Below are positions 16,634 through 26,412 of a stretch of 64,000 bases of DNA, piece after piece; the first letter of the stretch is position 1; every line of letters starts with the position of its first letter. Location of the stretch: the NCBI GenBank assembly GCA_016718525.1, contig JADKDD010000001.1, positions 1,612,001 through 1,676,000 of the forward strand, in the 5' to 3' direction. The position numbers and the translations under genes are program-made. Source of the stretch: Rhodocyclaceae bacterium (GTDB lineage: Bacteria > Pseudomonadota > Gammaproteobacteria > Burkholderiales > Rhodocyclaceae). The notes below the pieces were generated by a model. That model did not search any database. It was given only the letters and a program-made list of their open reading frames with translations, and was not told where the DNA came from.

Positions 16634-18166
16634 CTATGCAGCAACGACAGGGATTTTGCCGATTTTGGCCTGCCACTCTTGCGGGCCCGTGGTATGTACC
16701 GATACACCTGAGGAATCTACCGCCACAGTCACCGGCATATCTTTGACTTCAAACTCGTAAATCGCTTCCATTCCCAGGTCAGCAAAGCCGACCACCTTGG
16801 CGGACTTAATCGCCTTCGAAACAAGATACGCTGCGCCACCCACTGCCATCAGATAGGCCGACTTGTTATCCTTGATCGCGGCAATAGCCGCCGGGCCACG
16901 TTCTGATTTTCCGATCATCGAAATCAAGCCGGTTTGCTCCAACATCATGCGGGTGAACTTGTCCATCCGCGTTGCCGTGGTTGGGCCGGCCGGCCCAACG
17001 GCCTCATCCCGCACCGGATCTACCGGACCCACGTAGTAAATCACCCGATTGGTGAAGTCGACCGGCAGTTTTTCTCCCCGCCCCAACATGTCAGCAATCC
17101 GCTTATGTGCAGCATCACGGCCCGTCAACATCTTTCCGTTAAGTAACAAGGTTTGCCCTGGCTTCCAGGCGGCGACTTGCGCTTTGGTCAGCGTATCGAG
17201 GTCGACCCGGGTCGAGGTCTGAGTATTCGGCTGCCACGTCACTTTCGGCCAATCCTCGAGGCGCGGTGTCGCCAGTTTCGCTGGTCCGGAACCATCGAGG
17301 TGAAAGTGCACATGGCGCGTTGCTGCGCAATTTGGTATCAGCGCCACGGGCAAATTGGCAGCATGGGTCGGATAGTCCAATATTTTCACATCCAGCACCG
17401 TGGTCAGACCGCCGAGCCCTTGTGCACCGATACCCAACGCATTGACTTTTTCGTAGAGTTCCAGGCGCAGTTCTTCGGTTCGCAGCAATTTGTCACCGCG
17501 CGCCGCTTTGGCCTTGAGTGCATGAATATCCACCGGTGCCATGATGGCTTCCTTGGCCAACAACATGGCCTTTTCCGGCGTACCGCCAATACCAACGCCC
17601 AGAATCCCCGGTGGGCACCAACCCGCACCCATGGTCGGGACGGCTTTCAATATCCATTCCACCACATCATCCGACGGATTGAGCATGGCGAATTTGGCTT
17701 TGGCTTCTGAACCACCGCCTTTTGCGGCGCAAATCACCTCAACACTATCGCCGGCAACGATCTCAAAATGTACGACAGCAGGAGTATTGTCTTTAGTGTT
17801 CCGGCGTGCGCCAGCAGGATCGGCCAGCACCGACGCACGTAATGGATTGTCAACATTGCCATAAGCGCGGCGCACACCTTCGTTGACCATCTCCTGCACC
17901 GAGAGCGCAGCGTCCCAACGCACATTCATCCCGACTTTCAAAAATACCAGTGCAATCCCGGTGTCCTGACAGATCGGTCGATGCCCCTCAGCCGACATTC
18001 GGCTATTGGTCAAAATTTGTGCAATGGCGTCACGCGCGGCAGGCGACTCTTCGCACTCATAGGCTTCACCCAAGGCTTGAATGTAATCCAATGGATGGTA
18101 GTAGCTGATGAACTGAAACGCGTCAGCGATTGATTGAACAAAATCTTCTTGGCGAATGGTAGTCAC
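16634..18166 (-). CDS. fumA: Class I (iron-sulfur) fumarate hydratase
   Basis: The product has 510 residues and starts at GTG. It hydrates fumarate to malate in the TCA cycle with an oxygen-sensitive [4Fe-4S] cluster. The N-terminal alpha part shows PICQDTGIALVF with a cluster cysteine, the region PGILGVGIGGTPEKAM and PNCAATRHVHFHLDGSG with another. The C-terminal beta part (from about 335) has GKMLTGRDAAHKR and YYVGPVDP. Both parts are fused in one chain, as in FumA/FumB. The symbol is used for the class; the sequence does not separate FumA from FumB. It is followed by murI across a repeat-containing gap. Confidence 0.93.
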   Translation of the reverse strand: MTTIRQEDFVQSIADAFQFISYYHPLDYIQALGEAYECEESPAARDAIAQILTNSRMSAEGHRPICQDTGIALVFLKVGMNVRWDAALSVQEMVNEGVRRAYGNVDNPLRASVLADPAGARRNTKDNTPAVVHFEIVAGDSVEVICAAKGGGSEAKAKFAMLNPSDDVVEWILKAVPTMGAGWCPPGILGVGIGGTPEKAMLLAKEAIMAPVDIHALKAKAARGDKLLRTEELRLELYEKVNALGIGAQGLGGLTTVLDVKILDYPTHAANLPVALIPNCAATRHVHFHLDGSGPAKLATPRLEDWPKVTWQPNTQTSTRVDLDTLTKAQVAAWKPGQTLLLNGKMLTGRDAAHKRIADMLGRGEKLPVDFTNRVIYYVGPVDPVRDEAVGPAGPTTATRMDKFTRMMLEQTGLISMIGKSERGPAAIAAIKDNKSAYLMAVGGAAYLVSKAIKSAKVVGFADLGMEAIYEFEVKDMPVTVAVDSSGVSVHTTGPQEWQAKIGKIPVVAA

Positions 18167-18210
18167 GGTGATCTCGCGGGAAAGGATATGAACGACTTGG
18201 ATTTACCTGC

Positions 18211-18732
18211 CTATTTGTGTTCTGCAATGCTTAGTGTCTGCATCATGAGCTTGTCGGTGTAGGCGATAGCAATTGCGGAAATCAGGAAAGCAAAATGGAT
18301 CGCGACCTGAGCAATGATCACCCGGTCTTCGAGCTGCGCAGCATTGATGAAGGTGCGCAATAGGTGGATAGACGATATGCTGATCAGGGCTATTGCCAGC
18401 TTGACCTTGAGCACCCCGGCATTCACATGTGACAACCATTCCGGACTGTCCTCGTGCCTTTCGAGATCAATTTTCGATACAAAAGTTTCGTATCCCCCGA
18501 TAGTCACCATCAACAAGAGATTGGCAATCATCACGACATCGATCAGGCCAAGCACGATCAGCATGACCTCTACCTCGGTCAGCGTGCCGGTTTTGGTTAT
18601 CAGGAGCGACAACTCATGCATGAAATAGTAGACATAGACTCCTTGCGCAGCGATAAGTCCAAGATACAGCGGCGCTTGCAGCCAACGGCTCCAAAAGATA
18701 AATGCTTCCAGCTTGTCAATTGCAGATTTCAT
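18211..18732 (-). CDS. YqhA/UPF0114 family inner-membrane protein
   Basis: The product has 173 residues with four hydrophobic segments (about 12-36, 55-80, 104-126, 135-158) and the conserved text 'FWSRWLQAPLYLGL' and 'VTIGGYETFVSKID' typical of the TIGR00645/YqhA family. The family is of unknown function. It is upstream of the fumarase gene on the same strand, 44 bases away, and could be co-transcribed. Confidence 0.85.
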   Translation of the reverse strand: MKSAIDKLEAFIFWSRWLQAPLYLGLIAAQGVYVYYFMHELSLLITKTGTLTEVEVMLIVLGLIDVVMIANLLLMVTIGGYETFVSKIDLERHEDSPEWLSHVNAGVLKVKLAIALISISSIHLLRTFINAAQLEDRVIIAQVAIHFAFLISAIAIAYTDKLMMQTLSIAEHK

Positions 18733-18950
18733 GCTTTGCCTTTGCTAATTGGTTTACAGAATTCTAACTCAGCACATTTTGGCGCCGGAAAGTTAGCCCT
18801 GAGATGGCCAATATTTGGCTATCCAGTCGACTTGCAGCCCCAATTTTCGGATAATTCGAACATATGACCTGCGTCGGACGTTATCAATGGCGCGGGTTGA
18901 TTTTTTTCTAGCACCTACTGTGCTGCACCACTGCTTTGAAAGTCCCCGAC

Positions 18951-19847
18951 ATGACTGCAAGAATTCTTGATGGAAATGCGCTATCGGCTACTGTCCGCGA
19001 GCGACTTGCGCAACGCGCCAAAGCACTCGCCAAACAAGACGTAACCCCCGCATTGGCAGTGATTTTGGTCGGCGACGATCCTGCGTCCGCAGTATATGTA
19101 CGCAATAAAGTCGCCGCATGCGAAAAGACTGGCGTGCGGTCGCTGAAGTTCTCCTACCCGAGTGACGCCTCCCCGTCAGCGGTGCTGGACAAGATCGCCG
19201 AACTGAATGCCGACCCATCGGTACACGGTATTTTGGTGCAGCTACCACTACCCGCACACTTTGATGCCGACCTGGTCCTTGAAGCGATTTCCCCGCTTAA
19301 AGACGTCGACGGCTTTCACGCCAGCAACGTCGGCGCCCTGGCGCAAGGGAAGCCGCTATTTATCCCCTGCACTCCTTACGGTGTGATGGAAATGTTGCGC
19401 AGTGAAAATGTGGTCCTTAAAGGCGCCGAAGCAGTTATTGTAGGGCGCAGCAATATCGTCGGGAAACCCATGGCTCTGCTACTTCTGCAAAACAGTGCAA
19501 CGGTAACCATCTGCCATTCGCAGAGTCGTGATCTGGCCTTTCACACCCGCCGTGCGGATATCCTGATTGCGGCCGTTGGTCGCCCCAAAATGATCACCGG
19601 CAACATGATCAAGCCCGGCGCCACGGTGATCGATGTAGGGATTAATCGTCAGCTCGATGGTCCCAATGCAGGAAAACTTTGTGGTGATGTGGATTTTGAA
19701 AGTGCCAAGGAGGTCGCGGGTTTGATCACGCCGGTCCCTGGCGGAGTAGGACCGATGACCATAACCATGTTACTTGCCAACACCCTCGAAGCCGCTGAAA
19801 GAAATCTTGGCCGGGGATTGGAAGGCAACTTGAAAGGAACTTCGTGA
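18951..19847 (+). CDS. folD: Bifunctional methylenetetrahydrofolate dehydrogenase / cyclohydrolase
   Basis: The product is 298 residues from the ATG at 18951 (MTARILDG); the in-frame TTG at 18936 is unlikely. It oxidises 5,10-methylene-THF with NADP and hydrolyses the product to 10-formyl-THF in the cytoplasm. It shows the substrate-site YVRNKVAACEKTG with the catalytic Lys, VQLPLP, the cofactor motif GRSNIVGKPMA and the C-terminal PVPGGVGPMTI signature. It overlaps purE by one base (TGATG), linking one-carbon supply to purine synthesis. Confidence 0.96.
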   Translation: MTARILDGNALSATVRERLAQRAKALAKQDVTPALAVILVGDDPASAVYVRNKVAACEKTGVRSLKFSYPSDASPSAVLDKIAELNADPSVHGILVQLPLPAHFDADLVLEAISPLKDVDGFHASNVGALAQGKPLFIPCTPYGVMEMLRSENVVLKGAEAVIVGRSNIVGKPMALLLLQNSATVTICHSQSRDLAFHTRRADILIAAVGRPKMITGNMIKPGATVIDVGINRQLDGPNAGKLCGDVDFESAKEVAGLITPVPGGVGPMTITMLLANTLEAAERNLGRGLEGNLKGTS

Positions 19848-20347
19848 TGGCTGCTAAAAACTCACCCGTTGTCGGTATCGTTATGGGTTCGGATTCGGAC
19901 TGGCCAACCATGCAGGCGGCAGCAGCGCTGCTCAAGGAATTCAGCATCCCTTTCGAAGCGCGAGTGGTTTCTGCACATCGCACACCGGACTTGCTGTTTG
20001 AGTATGCCACTCAAGCTCGCAGCAAAGGCTTGCGCGTCATCATCGCCGGTGCTGGTGGTGCCGCGCATTTGCCTGGCATGCTCGCGGCCAAGACATCCGT
20101 TCCCGTCTTTGGTGTCCCGGTTGCATCCAAACATCTTCAGGGCATGGATTCGCTCCTATCCATTGTGCAAATGCCGAAGGGAATTCCTGTTGCCACGTTT
20201 GCCATCGGTGAAGCCGGCGCAATCAACGCTGCACTGATGGCCGTATCAGTGCTGAGTGCAGGTGATGCAAAGTTGGAGGCGAAGCTGGAAGCCTACCGAG
20301 CAGCTCAGAGCGAGCGTGTTCTGGCAATGAAATTACCGGCCAAGTAA
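19847..20347 (+). CDS. purE: N5-carboxyaminoimidazole ribonucleotide mutase
   Basis: The product is 166 residues from the ATG at 19847, with GAAAGGA eight bases upstream. It moves the carboxyl group of N5-CAIR to give CAIR in de novo purine synthesis. The class I signatures GSDSDWPTM and SAHRTPD, followed by GAGGAAHLPGM, are intact. The expected partner purK is not in the window, since a PhzF-family gene follows directly with a one-base overlap. Confidence 0.96.
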   Translation: MAAKNSPVVGIVMGSDSDWPTMQAAAALLKEFSIPFEARVVSAHRTPDLLFEYATQARSKGLRVIIAGAGGAAHLPGMLAAKTSVPVFGVPVASKHLQGMDSLLSIVQMPKGIPVATFAIGEAGAINAALMAVSVLSAGDAKLEAKLEAYRAAQSERVLAMKLPAK

Positions 20348-21210
20348 TGGCTGATTTTCACTTTCGGCTGCTCAATGTTTTTGCCGAAACTCCGCTGGGC
20401 GGTAACCCCCTTGCGGTGTTTGAAAATGGCACAGGTCTCGATGACCTGCACATGCAGGCCCTTGCCTTGCAATTCAACTTATCGGAAACCACATTTATCT
20501 TCCCTTCGTCGGTAGCAACTGCACGAGTAAAAATTTTTACGCCGACATTTGAAATGCGGTTTGCCGGTCACCCGACCTTGGGCACTGCACATGTGGTCCG
20601 CGCTACAAAAGATGCCGGTGACGCCATTAGCCTCGAAATGTTGGCCGGCTGCATTCCAGTGAGTGCACATCATGACGTATGGACTTTACGAGCGAATCCG
20701 CCACACACTCGCGCGGTAAGCGCAAGTCATCAAGACATCGCGTCTGCACTTGGACTCGTTGCAAATGACATCGCGGGAGAACCGCTGTGGGTTGACACCG
20801 GAAGCGAACAATTGGTTGTTCCGTTGCGTGACACGGCGGCAGTAGACCGTTGCCGCCCCGATGGCCGCTTGATGGAACGCCATTGCCACAACGGACATCG
20901 CGCAATGGTTTATGTCTGGGCACGCGACAGTGTTGCCTTAAGTGACAATGCCCAGGATGCCAGTGTGCGTTTTTTCTTTATGAAGGCAGGGGCACCGGTG
21001 GAAGATCCCGGTACCGGCTCGGCATGCGCCAATTTGGGCGGCTACCTGTTGGCAACAAATATTCAATTGCCCCAGCGCTGGAACCTGCGACAAGGCGACC
21101 ATATAGACAAACCCTGTCGCCTGTATTTGAGTTTGGATACCGAACGCAAGATCAACGTGAGCGGCAGAGTCATTGAACTCGGCCGCGGCACCATTACCCT
21201 GCCGCTATGA
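20347..21210 (+). CDS. PhzF-family isomerase/epimerase-like protein
   Basis: The product has 287 residues, the usual length. Family hallmarks are the N-terminal DxFxxxPLGGNPLAVF, the catalytic Glu in LSETTFIF, the MRFAGHPTLGTAH motif and DPGTGSACANLGGYL. PhzF enzymes isomerise small metabolites; most chromosomal members, like this one, have no known substrate, and no phenazine genes are present. It is coupled to purE (TAATG) and hemF (ATGA). Confidence 0.87.
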   Translation: MADFHFRLLNVFAETPLGGNPLAVFENGTGLDDLHMQALALQFNLSETTFIFPSSVATARVKIFTPTFEMRFAGHPTLGTAHVVRATKDAGDAISLEMLAGCIPVSAHHDVWTLRANPPHTRAVSASHQDIASALGLVANDIAGEPLWVDTGSEQLVVPLRDTAAVDRCRPDGRLMERHCHNGHRAMVYVWARDSVALSDNAQDASVRFFFMKAGAPVEDPGTGSACANLGGYLLATNIQLPQRWNLRQGDHIDKPCRLYLSLDTERKINVSGRVIELGRGTITLPL

Positions 21211-22115
21211 ACACTGAAGACATCAAATCCTACTTTGTCGGCCTGCAAAGCACCATTGTTGCTGCGCTTGAATCTGCCGATGGACAAAGCTTCCGGACAG
21301 ACAGCTGGAATCGCCCTGCTGGTGGTGGTGGCGTCTCGCGGCTGATTGAAGAAGGTAATTTGTTCGAGCGTGGCGGCGTCAATTTCTCCCATGTGGTTGG
21401 CGACAGACTTCCGCCGTCGGCCACTGCCCACCGCCCTGAATTGGCAGGGCGCAGATGGGAAGCGCTGGGAGTTTCGCTGGTTCTCCATCCGCGCAATCCG
21501 TATTGCCCGACCGCACACATGAACGTCCGATTCTTTGTTGCTCACGCCCCAGAAGCAAAGGATGGATCGATTTGGTGGTTCGGCGGCGGCATGGATTTAA
21601 CTCCCTACTATGGATTTGCGGAGGACGCCAAGCACTTCCACAGAACTTGCCGAAATGCCTTGATCCCGTTTGGCGATGACGTCTACAAGAATTACAAGAA
21701 ATGGTGTGACGACTATTTTTTCTTGAAGCATCGCAACGAAGCCAGAGGGGTCGGTGGTGTCTTTTTTGATGACTTGAACGAGGGCGGATTCGAGCGCTGT
21801 TTTGCTTTGACCACGAGCCTCGGGAATGCCTTTGTCAGCGCCTATTTACCAATCTTGCAGACCCGTCGCAACTTGCCCTATGCCGAACGTGAGCGTGATT
21901 TTCAAGCGTACCGACGCGGGCGCTATGTTGAGTTCAACCTGGTTTGGGATCGCGGCACTTTGTTCGGGCTTCAGTCTGGCGGACGGACAGAGTCCATATT
22001 GATGTCACTGCCACCAATTGTGAAATGGCGCTATGACTGGCACCCCGAACCGGATAGCGCCGAGGAAAAGCTGTACACGGATTTCCTGCCTGCCCGCGAC
22101 TGGCTTGAGCACTAA
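21207..22115 (+). CDS. hemF: Oxygen-dependent coproporphyrinogen III oxidase
   Basis: The product has 302 residues. It oxidatively decarboxylates coproporphyrinogen III to protoporphyrinogen IX in heme synthesis. Signatures seen are FERGGVNFSHV, NPYCPTAHMNVRFF, WWFGGGMDLTPYYGF and FNLVWDRGTLFGLQSGGRTESILMSL (split here by description only). It overlaps the PhzF gene by four bases and converges on hemY, which belongs to the same pathway cluster on the other strand. It implies aerobic growth. Confidence 0.96.
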   Translation: MNTEDIKSYFVGLQSTIVAALESADGQSFRTDSWNRPAGGGGVSRLIEEGNLFERGGVNFSHVVGDRLPPSATAHRPELAGRRWEALGVSLVLHPRNPYCPTAHMNVRFFVAHAPEAKDGSIWWFGGGMDLTPYYGFAEDAKHFHRTCRNALIPFGDDVYKNYKKWCDDYFFLKHRNEARGVGGVFFDDLNEGGFERCFALTTSLGNAFVSAYLPILQTRRNLPYAERERDFQAYRRGRYVEFNLVWDRGTLFGLQSGGRTESILMSLPPIVKWRYDWHPEPDSAEEKLYTDFLPARDWLEH

Positions 22116-22119
22116 ACGA

Positions 22120-23298
22120 TCAGGACAGTAAAGCCGCGGCCCGGTAACGCCGTGCCGCCAGCACCAACTCACCAAGTTGCTCATGTAATCGCGCCAACTC
22201 GCTGTTCGCGTTGCGCGTTTCGCGTATAGACAAAGACGCTTCAAGAAAACTCTTCGCCTTACCCCATAACTGTTGCTCAACGCACAAGCGGCCGAGAACC
22301 AAAAGCAAAACGTCATCCTGTGGATGAAGACGCAGCCATTTTTCTGCACGAGCCAACCGCCCGGTAGCGTCCGCTCCACGGCACTCGGCATAAAGTTCGA
22401 TTAATTTGCTATCCCAATTTAACTCCAGCGCCTGTTCAATAACCCGTTGCGCCTCATCGTGTTGACCACTTTTGATTAGTCCGGTTGCCATGCTGCTCGC
22501 GAGCGCCGGGAAACAGCGTTCGTCAGCGTCAAGTTTTTCCCAGAAGCCCTTAAGTGCCTGCGAATCCCCCTGAAGGTCATTTAAATTTTCCAACAGCGCG
22601 CGGGTCCGGATGGGTCTCGCTTGTTCCGCAGTCATACCTCGGTATTTTTCCAGCTGCCGCGTGAGACGGGCAACTTCGGCCCAGTGCCCAAGGCCCTGTG
22701 CGGCGCGAAGTTGCAAGCGGAGTGTGACAATCTGCAGGCGCCCAGTTGCCGTTTGTTGTTGCAAGGAAGCCAAAGCATGCGCATAGTCTCGATCCGCCAA
22801 TGCCAGCTCAGCCTCGGTGATCAGGCAGGCAGACTTGAAATCCTCGCCCGACATGAGCGAACGATTGCGCCAAAGTTCGATTCGATCAATATCCCTCAGT
22901 GCATGCGCTGCGCGCCACCCCAGCAAAGCCATCATTGGCGCCTGTGAATGACCCGGAAAATTACTTTCCAATACCTTAAGCGCGTGACCATAACGGCCCT
23001 CGGCGACGAGTCGATAGGCATTCTGCAGAATATCGGCAGAGCGAATTACTGCCCGCCGTCGATTGAATTCGGCAACCGACTTGGGTAAATGTCGAATGTT
23101 GTAGATGGTCCTGACGACGATGTAGGTCAGGACAAACGCAACCGCCAGAAGGACCAACAGAAAATTTAGCGACACCTCTGCGCGCCATGGCGGGACAACG
23201 AACATTGCATAGCTGTCAGCAAGTATCGTGCTGGCACCCAGCGCCATGCTGACTGCCAGCACAGCGAGAAACAAAAACCAACTTAAAGTCTGGCGCAT
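22120..23298 (-). CDS. hemY: HemY-like TPR membrane protein
   Basis: The product has 392 residues. Two N-terminal membrane segments (about 5-27 and 43-65) and the HemY_N text 'RAEVSLNFLLVLLAVAFVLTY' are followed by tetratricopeptide-like helices to the end. In proteobacteria this gene follows hemX in the heme operon. Despite its name it is not the Gram-positive protoporphyrinogen oxidase, and its role is unclear. The last residues, ELVLAARRYR, are encoded by a 23-bp dispersed repeat, close to the C-terminus. The gap to hemX is 134 bases. Confidence 0.85.
   Translation of the reverse strand: MRQTLSWFLFLAVLAVSMALGASTILADSYAMFVVPPWRAEVSLNFLLVLLAVAFVLTYIVVRTIYNIRHLPKSVAEFNRRRAVIRSADILQNAYRLVAEGRYGHALKVLESNFPGHSQAPMMALLGWRAAHALRDIDRIELWRNRSLMSGEDFKSACLITEAELALADRDYAHALASLQQQTATGRLQIVTLRLQLRAAQGLGHWAEVARLTRQLEKYRGMTAEQARPIRTRALLENLNDLQGDSQALKGFWEKLDADERCFPALASSMATGLIKSGQHDEAQRVIEQALELNWDSKLIELYAECRGADATGRLARAEKWLRLHPQDDVLLLVLGRLCVEQQLWGKAKSFLEASLSIRETRNANSELARLHEQLGELVLAARRYRAAALLS
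22147..22169 (-). repeat. 23-bp dispersed repeat, copy 4 (3' end of hemY)
   Basis: Read on the minus strand it is AGTTGGTGCTGG, CGGC, ACGGCGT, translated in hemY as ELVLAARRY. Confidence 0.82.
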
Positions 23299-23432
23299 GA
23301 TGTTCTCACCTGCCCATCAATTTGAAGCGAAGTCCATAACACGTCGCCTCTGACCGCGGAACGCAAATCAACAACAGCGTGCACAGGCAAGCCAATTTCG
23401 CAGCCTCTCAAATGTAGAACGCTGAGGTCCAC

Positions 23433-24542
23433 TTACGGGCTTACTCGCGGAATTTTGGTAGCGCGAATCGCATTCAACGTCGCTTCAAGATTGGGCAATT
23501 GAACGTTTTCACCTTTGCTCATAAGCGTCTTCAAGATTTCATTGGCAGTTTGTACTGATGCAGCCCGTGTATCAAAGAAGCGTATCAAACTGCTTTGTGC
23601 CTGCCGCAGTTCCTCTTGGTAGACCTTTCCATCACGCTGCAGCAGCGCCACACGTGCTGCCAAAAGGCGCAGCTTCAAGTTTTCCCGCAAAAAATAAATT
23701 TGCGGCGGCATCAGTAGTGCCGGCTCAATCAAATCGACCCGCTCGATTCTGACCAATTTCCGCACTTCTTGCCAGATTTCGCTCACCAGCTGCCGCAGGC
23801 GCTCTGAAACGGTCGGCTCTTGCATTGTGACGACGACGGGCGACGCTGCTTTGCTCTTGGCCGGGGAAACTGGAGAAGCATTGACACGCTGCTCAAACGC
23901 AAGGGGAAAAGCATCGACTGCGCCAATGATCTTTTCCAGCTTGAGAGTTGCCTCAGACGAATCAGCAATGGCCGAAGATTTCAGTCGGTCAATATCACGC
24001 ACGATCAAACGTCGCAAAGCAACGAAGCGCGGTGATGGATTGGCAGCCAGGCGCAATTCACTGGACTGTAAAACAATGATTGCCCCTTCGACATTGCCCG
24101 CCAACTGGAGTTGCTGCGATGCGGTCATCACCGACTGCTCAAGATCGGCCAGCAGGCGCTCGTCCCGGCTCTGCCTCAAGTCCTGATACTGTGTCTCAAG
24201 GGCTGCGGTCTGATTGCCCACTTGATCCAGCTGTGCTTCAAGCGCATTGACACGTTCACGCAGAATCGCCACGCTATGGTGATCAACCGTTGCCTTTGCC
24301 AATTTCTGGTCAAAGCTCGCGTCCCGTTTTGCCAACTCCTGACTGAACCCTTCTTTGGTCACTACGTCGGCAGAGTGCATTGCCCACCACAGTGTCGCAG
24401 TTACAGCAATCAGCGCGAACCATAACAGCCTGACTGATGGTGGGCGAGGAGTCGACTTGACGATAGAACCTACCGATGCGGGCGGCAGACTATCTGCGGA
24501 CAAACGCTCAATACTTTTGTCAATGTTTTTGTCGGATTCCAT
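23433..24542 (-). CDS. hemX: HemX, putative uroporphyrinogen-III C-methyltransferase-like membrane protein
   Basis: The product is 369 residues from the ATG at 24542 (MESDKNIDKS). One membrane segment (about residues 36-54, 'LLWFALIAVTATLWWAM') is followed by a coiled-coil-prone stretch (about 65-140) and a C-terminal helical domain of the HemX family. The family is annotated as a methyltransferase only by operon position; no SAM-binding motif is visible, so an enzymatic role is doubtful. It overlaps hemD by 23 bases and precedes hemY. Confidence 0.83.
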   Translation of the reverse strand: MESDKNIDKSIERLSADSLPPASVGSIVKSTPRPPSVRLLWFALIAVTATLWWAMHSADVVTKEGFSQELAKRDASFDQKLAKATVDHHSVAILRERVNALEAQLDQVGNQTAALETQYQDLRQSRDERLLADLEQSVMTASQQLQLAGNVEGAIIVLQSSELRLAANPSPRFVALRRLIVRDIDRLKSSAIADSSEATLKLEKIIGAVDAFPLAFEQRVNASPVSPAKSKAASPVVVTMQEPTVSERLRQLVSEIWQEVRKLVRIERVDLIEPALLMPPQIYFLRENLKLRLLAARVALLQRDGKVYQEELRQAQSSLIRFFDTRAASVQTANEILKTLMSKGENVQLPNLEATLNAIRATKIPRVSP

Positions 24543-25341
24543 GATCTGCAAAGTATGCCTCCATGCCGCGCAGCAGTCCATCGTCCCCCGCTTCGGTGAG
24601 GATGACGTTTTCGAGACCTTCTCGATTTGCCTGTTCGGCAATACGGGCGTGCGGCACGAAGGTCGGCGTATGTTTTAGCCAAGCCTGTCCGAGTCGACCA
24701 ACCATCGCCAACAAGTTGATGAGCCCTTCACTACTGGTAATCGTAACGGCATCAAGCTTTTCTGCTTGCCACAAATCCAATAGCGGAGTCGGATCGGCGA
24801 CCGGGCGGCAACGATGATAGCAAGTCAGATACTCAACCAGCGCTCCCCGTTCCATCAATGTCTTACCAAGTAATTCGCGACCACCATCGCCACGGCAAAC
24901 CAGTATCTTTTTCCCGCGGACCTCCTGCAGCTCAGGCAACTCCAATAGGGCTTCCGAGTCAAAACGTATTGACGGTGAAATTATCCTGGTAATTCCCCGT
25001 GCCGCGAGTTCAAGTTCGCTGCTGCGCCCCATAGTTACCGCCGGCAAACCGCTTGGCCACGCGCGATGTCGGCGGAAAATGTCAAGCGCCTTGACAACCG
25101 CGTTGGGACTCACGAAGACCACCATGTCAAATTGATCCAGGCGAATCGCTGCATCGAGGATAGCGCTCTGATCATCGACATCTGTAATTGCAAGAACCGG
25201 AAACTTGACCGGTACGGCCGCTCGTTCCAACAGCGCCTGAACCATGTGAGATGCCTGCGCCAAAGGTCGCGTCACCACGACGTGACGACCACTCAAACTG
25301 GAAGTCGCTGCCGCATGACCTTCAGGTACCGACGGTTTCAC
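24520..25341 (-). CDS. hemD: Uroporphyrinogen-III synthase
   Basis: The product is 273 residues from the GTG at 25341, whose bases overlap the hemC stop (GTGA). A longer frame to 25383 exists but would overlap hemC more. It cyclises hydroxymethylbilane with D-ring inversion. The family is weakly conserved; recognisable parts are VVVTRPLAQA near the start, FVSPNAVVKAL, the central KKILVCRGDGGRELL, and TITSSEGLINLL. Operon position between hemC and hemX makes the call secure. Confidence 0.9.
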   Translation of the reverse strand: MKPSVPEGHAAATSSLSGRHVVVTRPLAQASHMVQALLERAAVPVKFPVLAITDVDDQSAILDAAIRLDQFDMVVFVSPNAVVKALDIFRRHRAWPSGLPAVTMGRSSELELAARGITRIISPSIRFDSEALLELPELQEVRGKKILVCRGDGGRELLGKTLMERGALVEYLTCYHRCRPVADPTPLLDLWQAEKLDAVTITSSEGLINLLAMVGRLGQAWLKHTPTFVPHARIAEQANREGLENVILTEAGDDGLLRGMEAYFADHGIRQKH

Positions 25342-26264
25342 GGCATTAACGAGGCGAGAATTTCCTTCGCACCATCGTTGCACAGCATTTCAGCTAAACG
25401 ATCTCCCAGACTCTCGGGATCATGCAAAGGTCCGCTGAGTTCAGCCCGCGCCATTTGACTACCATCAGGTCGCGCAACAAAGCCACGCAGAAAAATTGTC
25501 CCGCTATGAACTTCAGCGAATGCGCCGAGAGGCACCTCGCAACTGCCTCCCAATGCTTTGGATACAGCCCGCTCTGACCGAACACAGGCCGCCGTTGCTG
25601 GGTCATTGAACGGCGCCAACCATTCAGCAAGTTCGGGTCGCGAAGACAGTATCTCGATTCCGAGTGCACCTTGCCCCGCCGCCGGCAGCGAGTCTTCCGA
25701 CGTCAACGTCGAGCGGATACGGTTTGCCAGTCCGAGCCTGGTCAGTCCGGCCGCGGCGAGAATGATGGCGTCAAACTGTCCTTCATCCAGCTTACGCAAT
25801 CGCGTATCCAGGTTGCCACGAAGTGGCAGCACGCCAAGATAGGGATAGCGCGCATGCAACTGGGACTCCCGGCGCAAACTCGAAGTTCCTACTATGGCAC
25901 CCGGCGGCATTTCGTCGAGACTCTCATAACGCGTCGAAACGAAAGCGTCCAACGGGCACTCTCTCGCACCTATTGCAGCCAACGTAAACTCCGGGCCAAG
26001 CTGCATCGGCACGTCTTTCATCGAGTGCACTGCAAGATCCGCCGCTCCATCCAGCAATGCGGTCTCAAGCTCTTTAACGAACAAACCTTTGCCGCCGATT
26101 TTGGACAGCGGCCGATCAAGGATCTGATCACCGCGGGTCGTCATGCCGAGTAATTCGACCTCGCAGGCCGGGTACCGTTGGCGCAACCAGGCCTGCACAT
26201 ATTCGGCTTGCCACATAGCAAGTCGTGATTCACGGGTAGCAATGACAAGACGCTTCGGTGACAT
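25338..26264 (-). CDS. hemC: Porphobilinogen deaminase (hydroxymethylbilane synthase)
   Basis: The product has 308 residues. It polymerises four porphobilinogens into hydroxymethylbilane using a dipyrromethane cofactor bound to Cys in GGSCEVPLG. Catalytic Asp lies in DLAVHSMKDVP, and IATRESRLAMWQA and GTSSLRRESQL are also present. It is first in hemC-hemD-hemX-hemY and is transcribed divergently from ppc across 148 bases, the standard beta- and gamma-proteobacterial arrangement in part. Confidence 0.96.
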   Translation of the reverse strand: MSPKRLVIATRESRLAMWQAEYVQAWLRQRYPACEVELLGMTTRGDQILDRPLSKIGGKGLFVKELETALLDGAADLAVHSMKDVPMQLGPEFTLAAIGARECPLDAFVSTRYESLDEMPPGAIVGTSSLRRESQLHARYPYLGVLPLRGNLDTRLRKLDEGQFDAIILAAAGLTRLGLANRIRSTLTSEDSLPAAGQGALGIEILSSRPELAEWLAPFNDPATAACVRSERAVSKALGGSCEVPLGAFAEVHSGTIFLRGFVARPDGSQMARAELSGPLHDPESLGDRLAEMLCNDGAKEILASLMP

Positions 26265-26412
26265 GATTGAGCTTATTGGAATTGGGGCAACACACGGTGA
26301 AGTTCCTTGGTATGTTGCTGTCTTTTGGAGGTGATAATCTTAGCATGGCGCCCTTCGCTGCAGGCCTGCGGTGCAGTGTTTGCGATCAACAAGTTGACCA
26401 GGATCAATCACA

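Noticed and set aside
17570..17605. Repeat-like CGTACCGCCAATACCAACGCC in the fumarase gene
   Set aside because: It encodes the conserved GVGIGGTPEK motif of class I fumarases and differs at several arm positions.
23433..24542. Methyltransferase activity for HemX
   Set aside because: No SAM-binding motif is present; the name reflects operon history, so only the family is reported.
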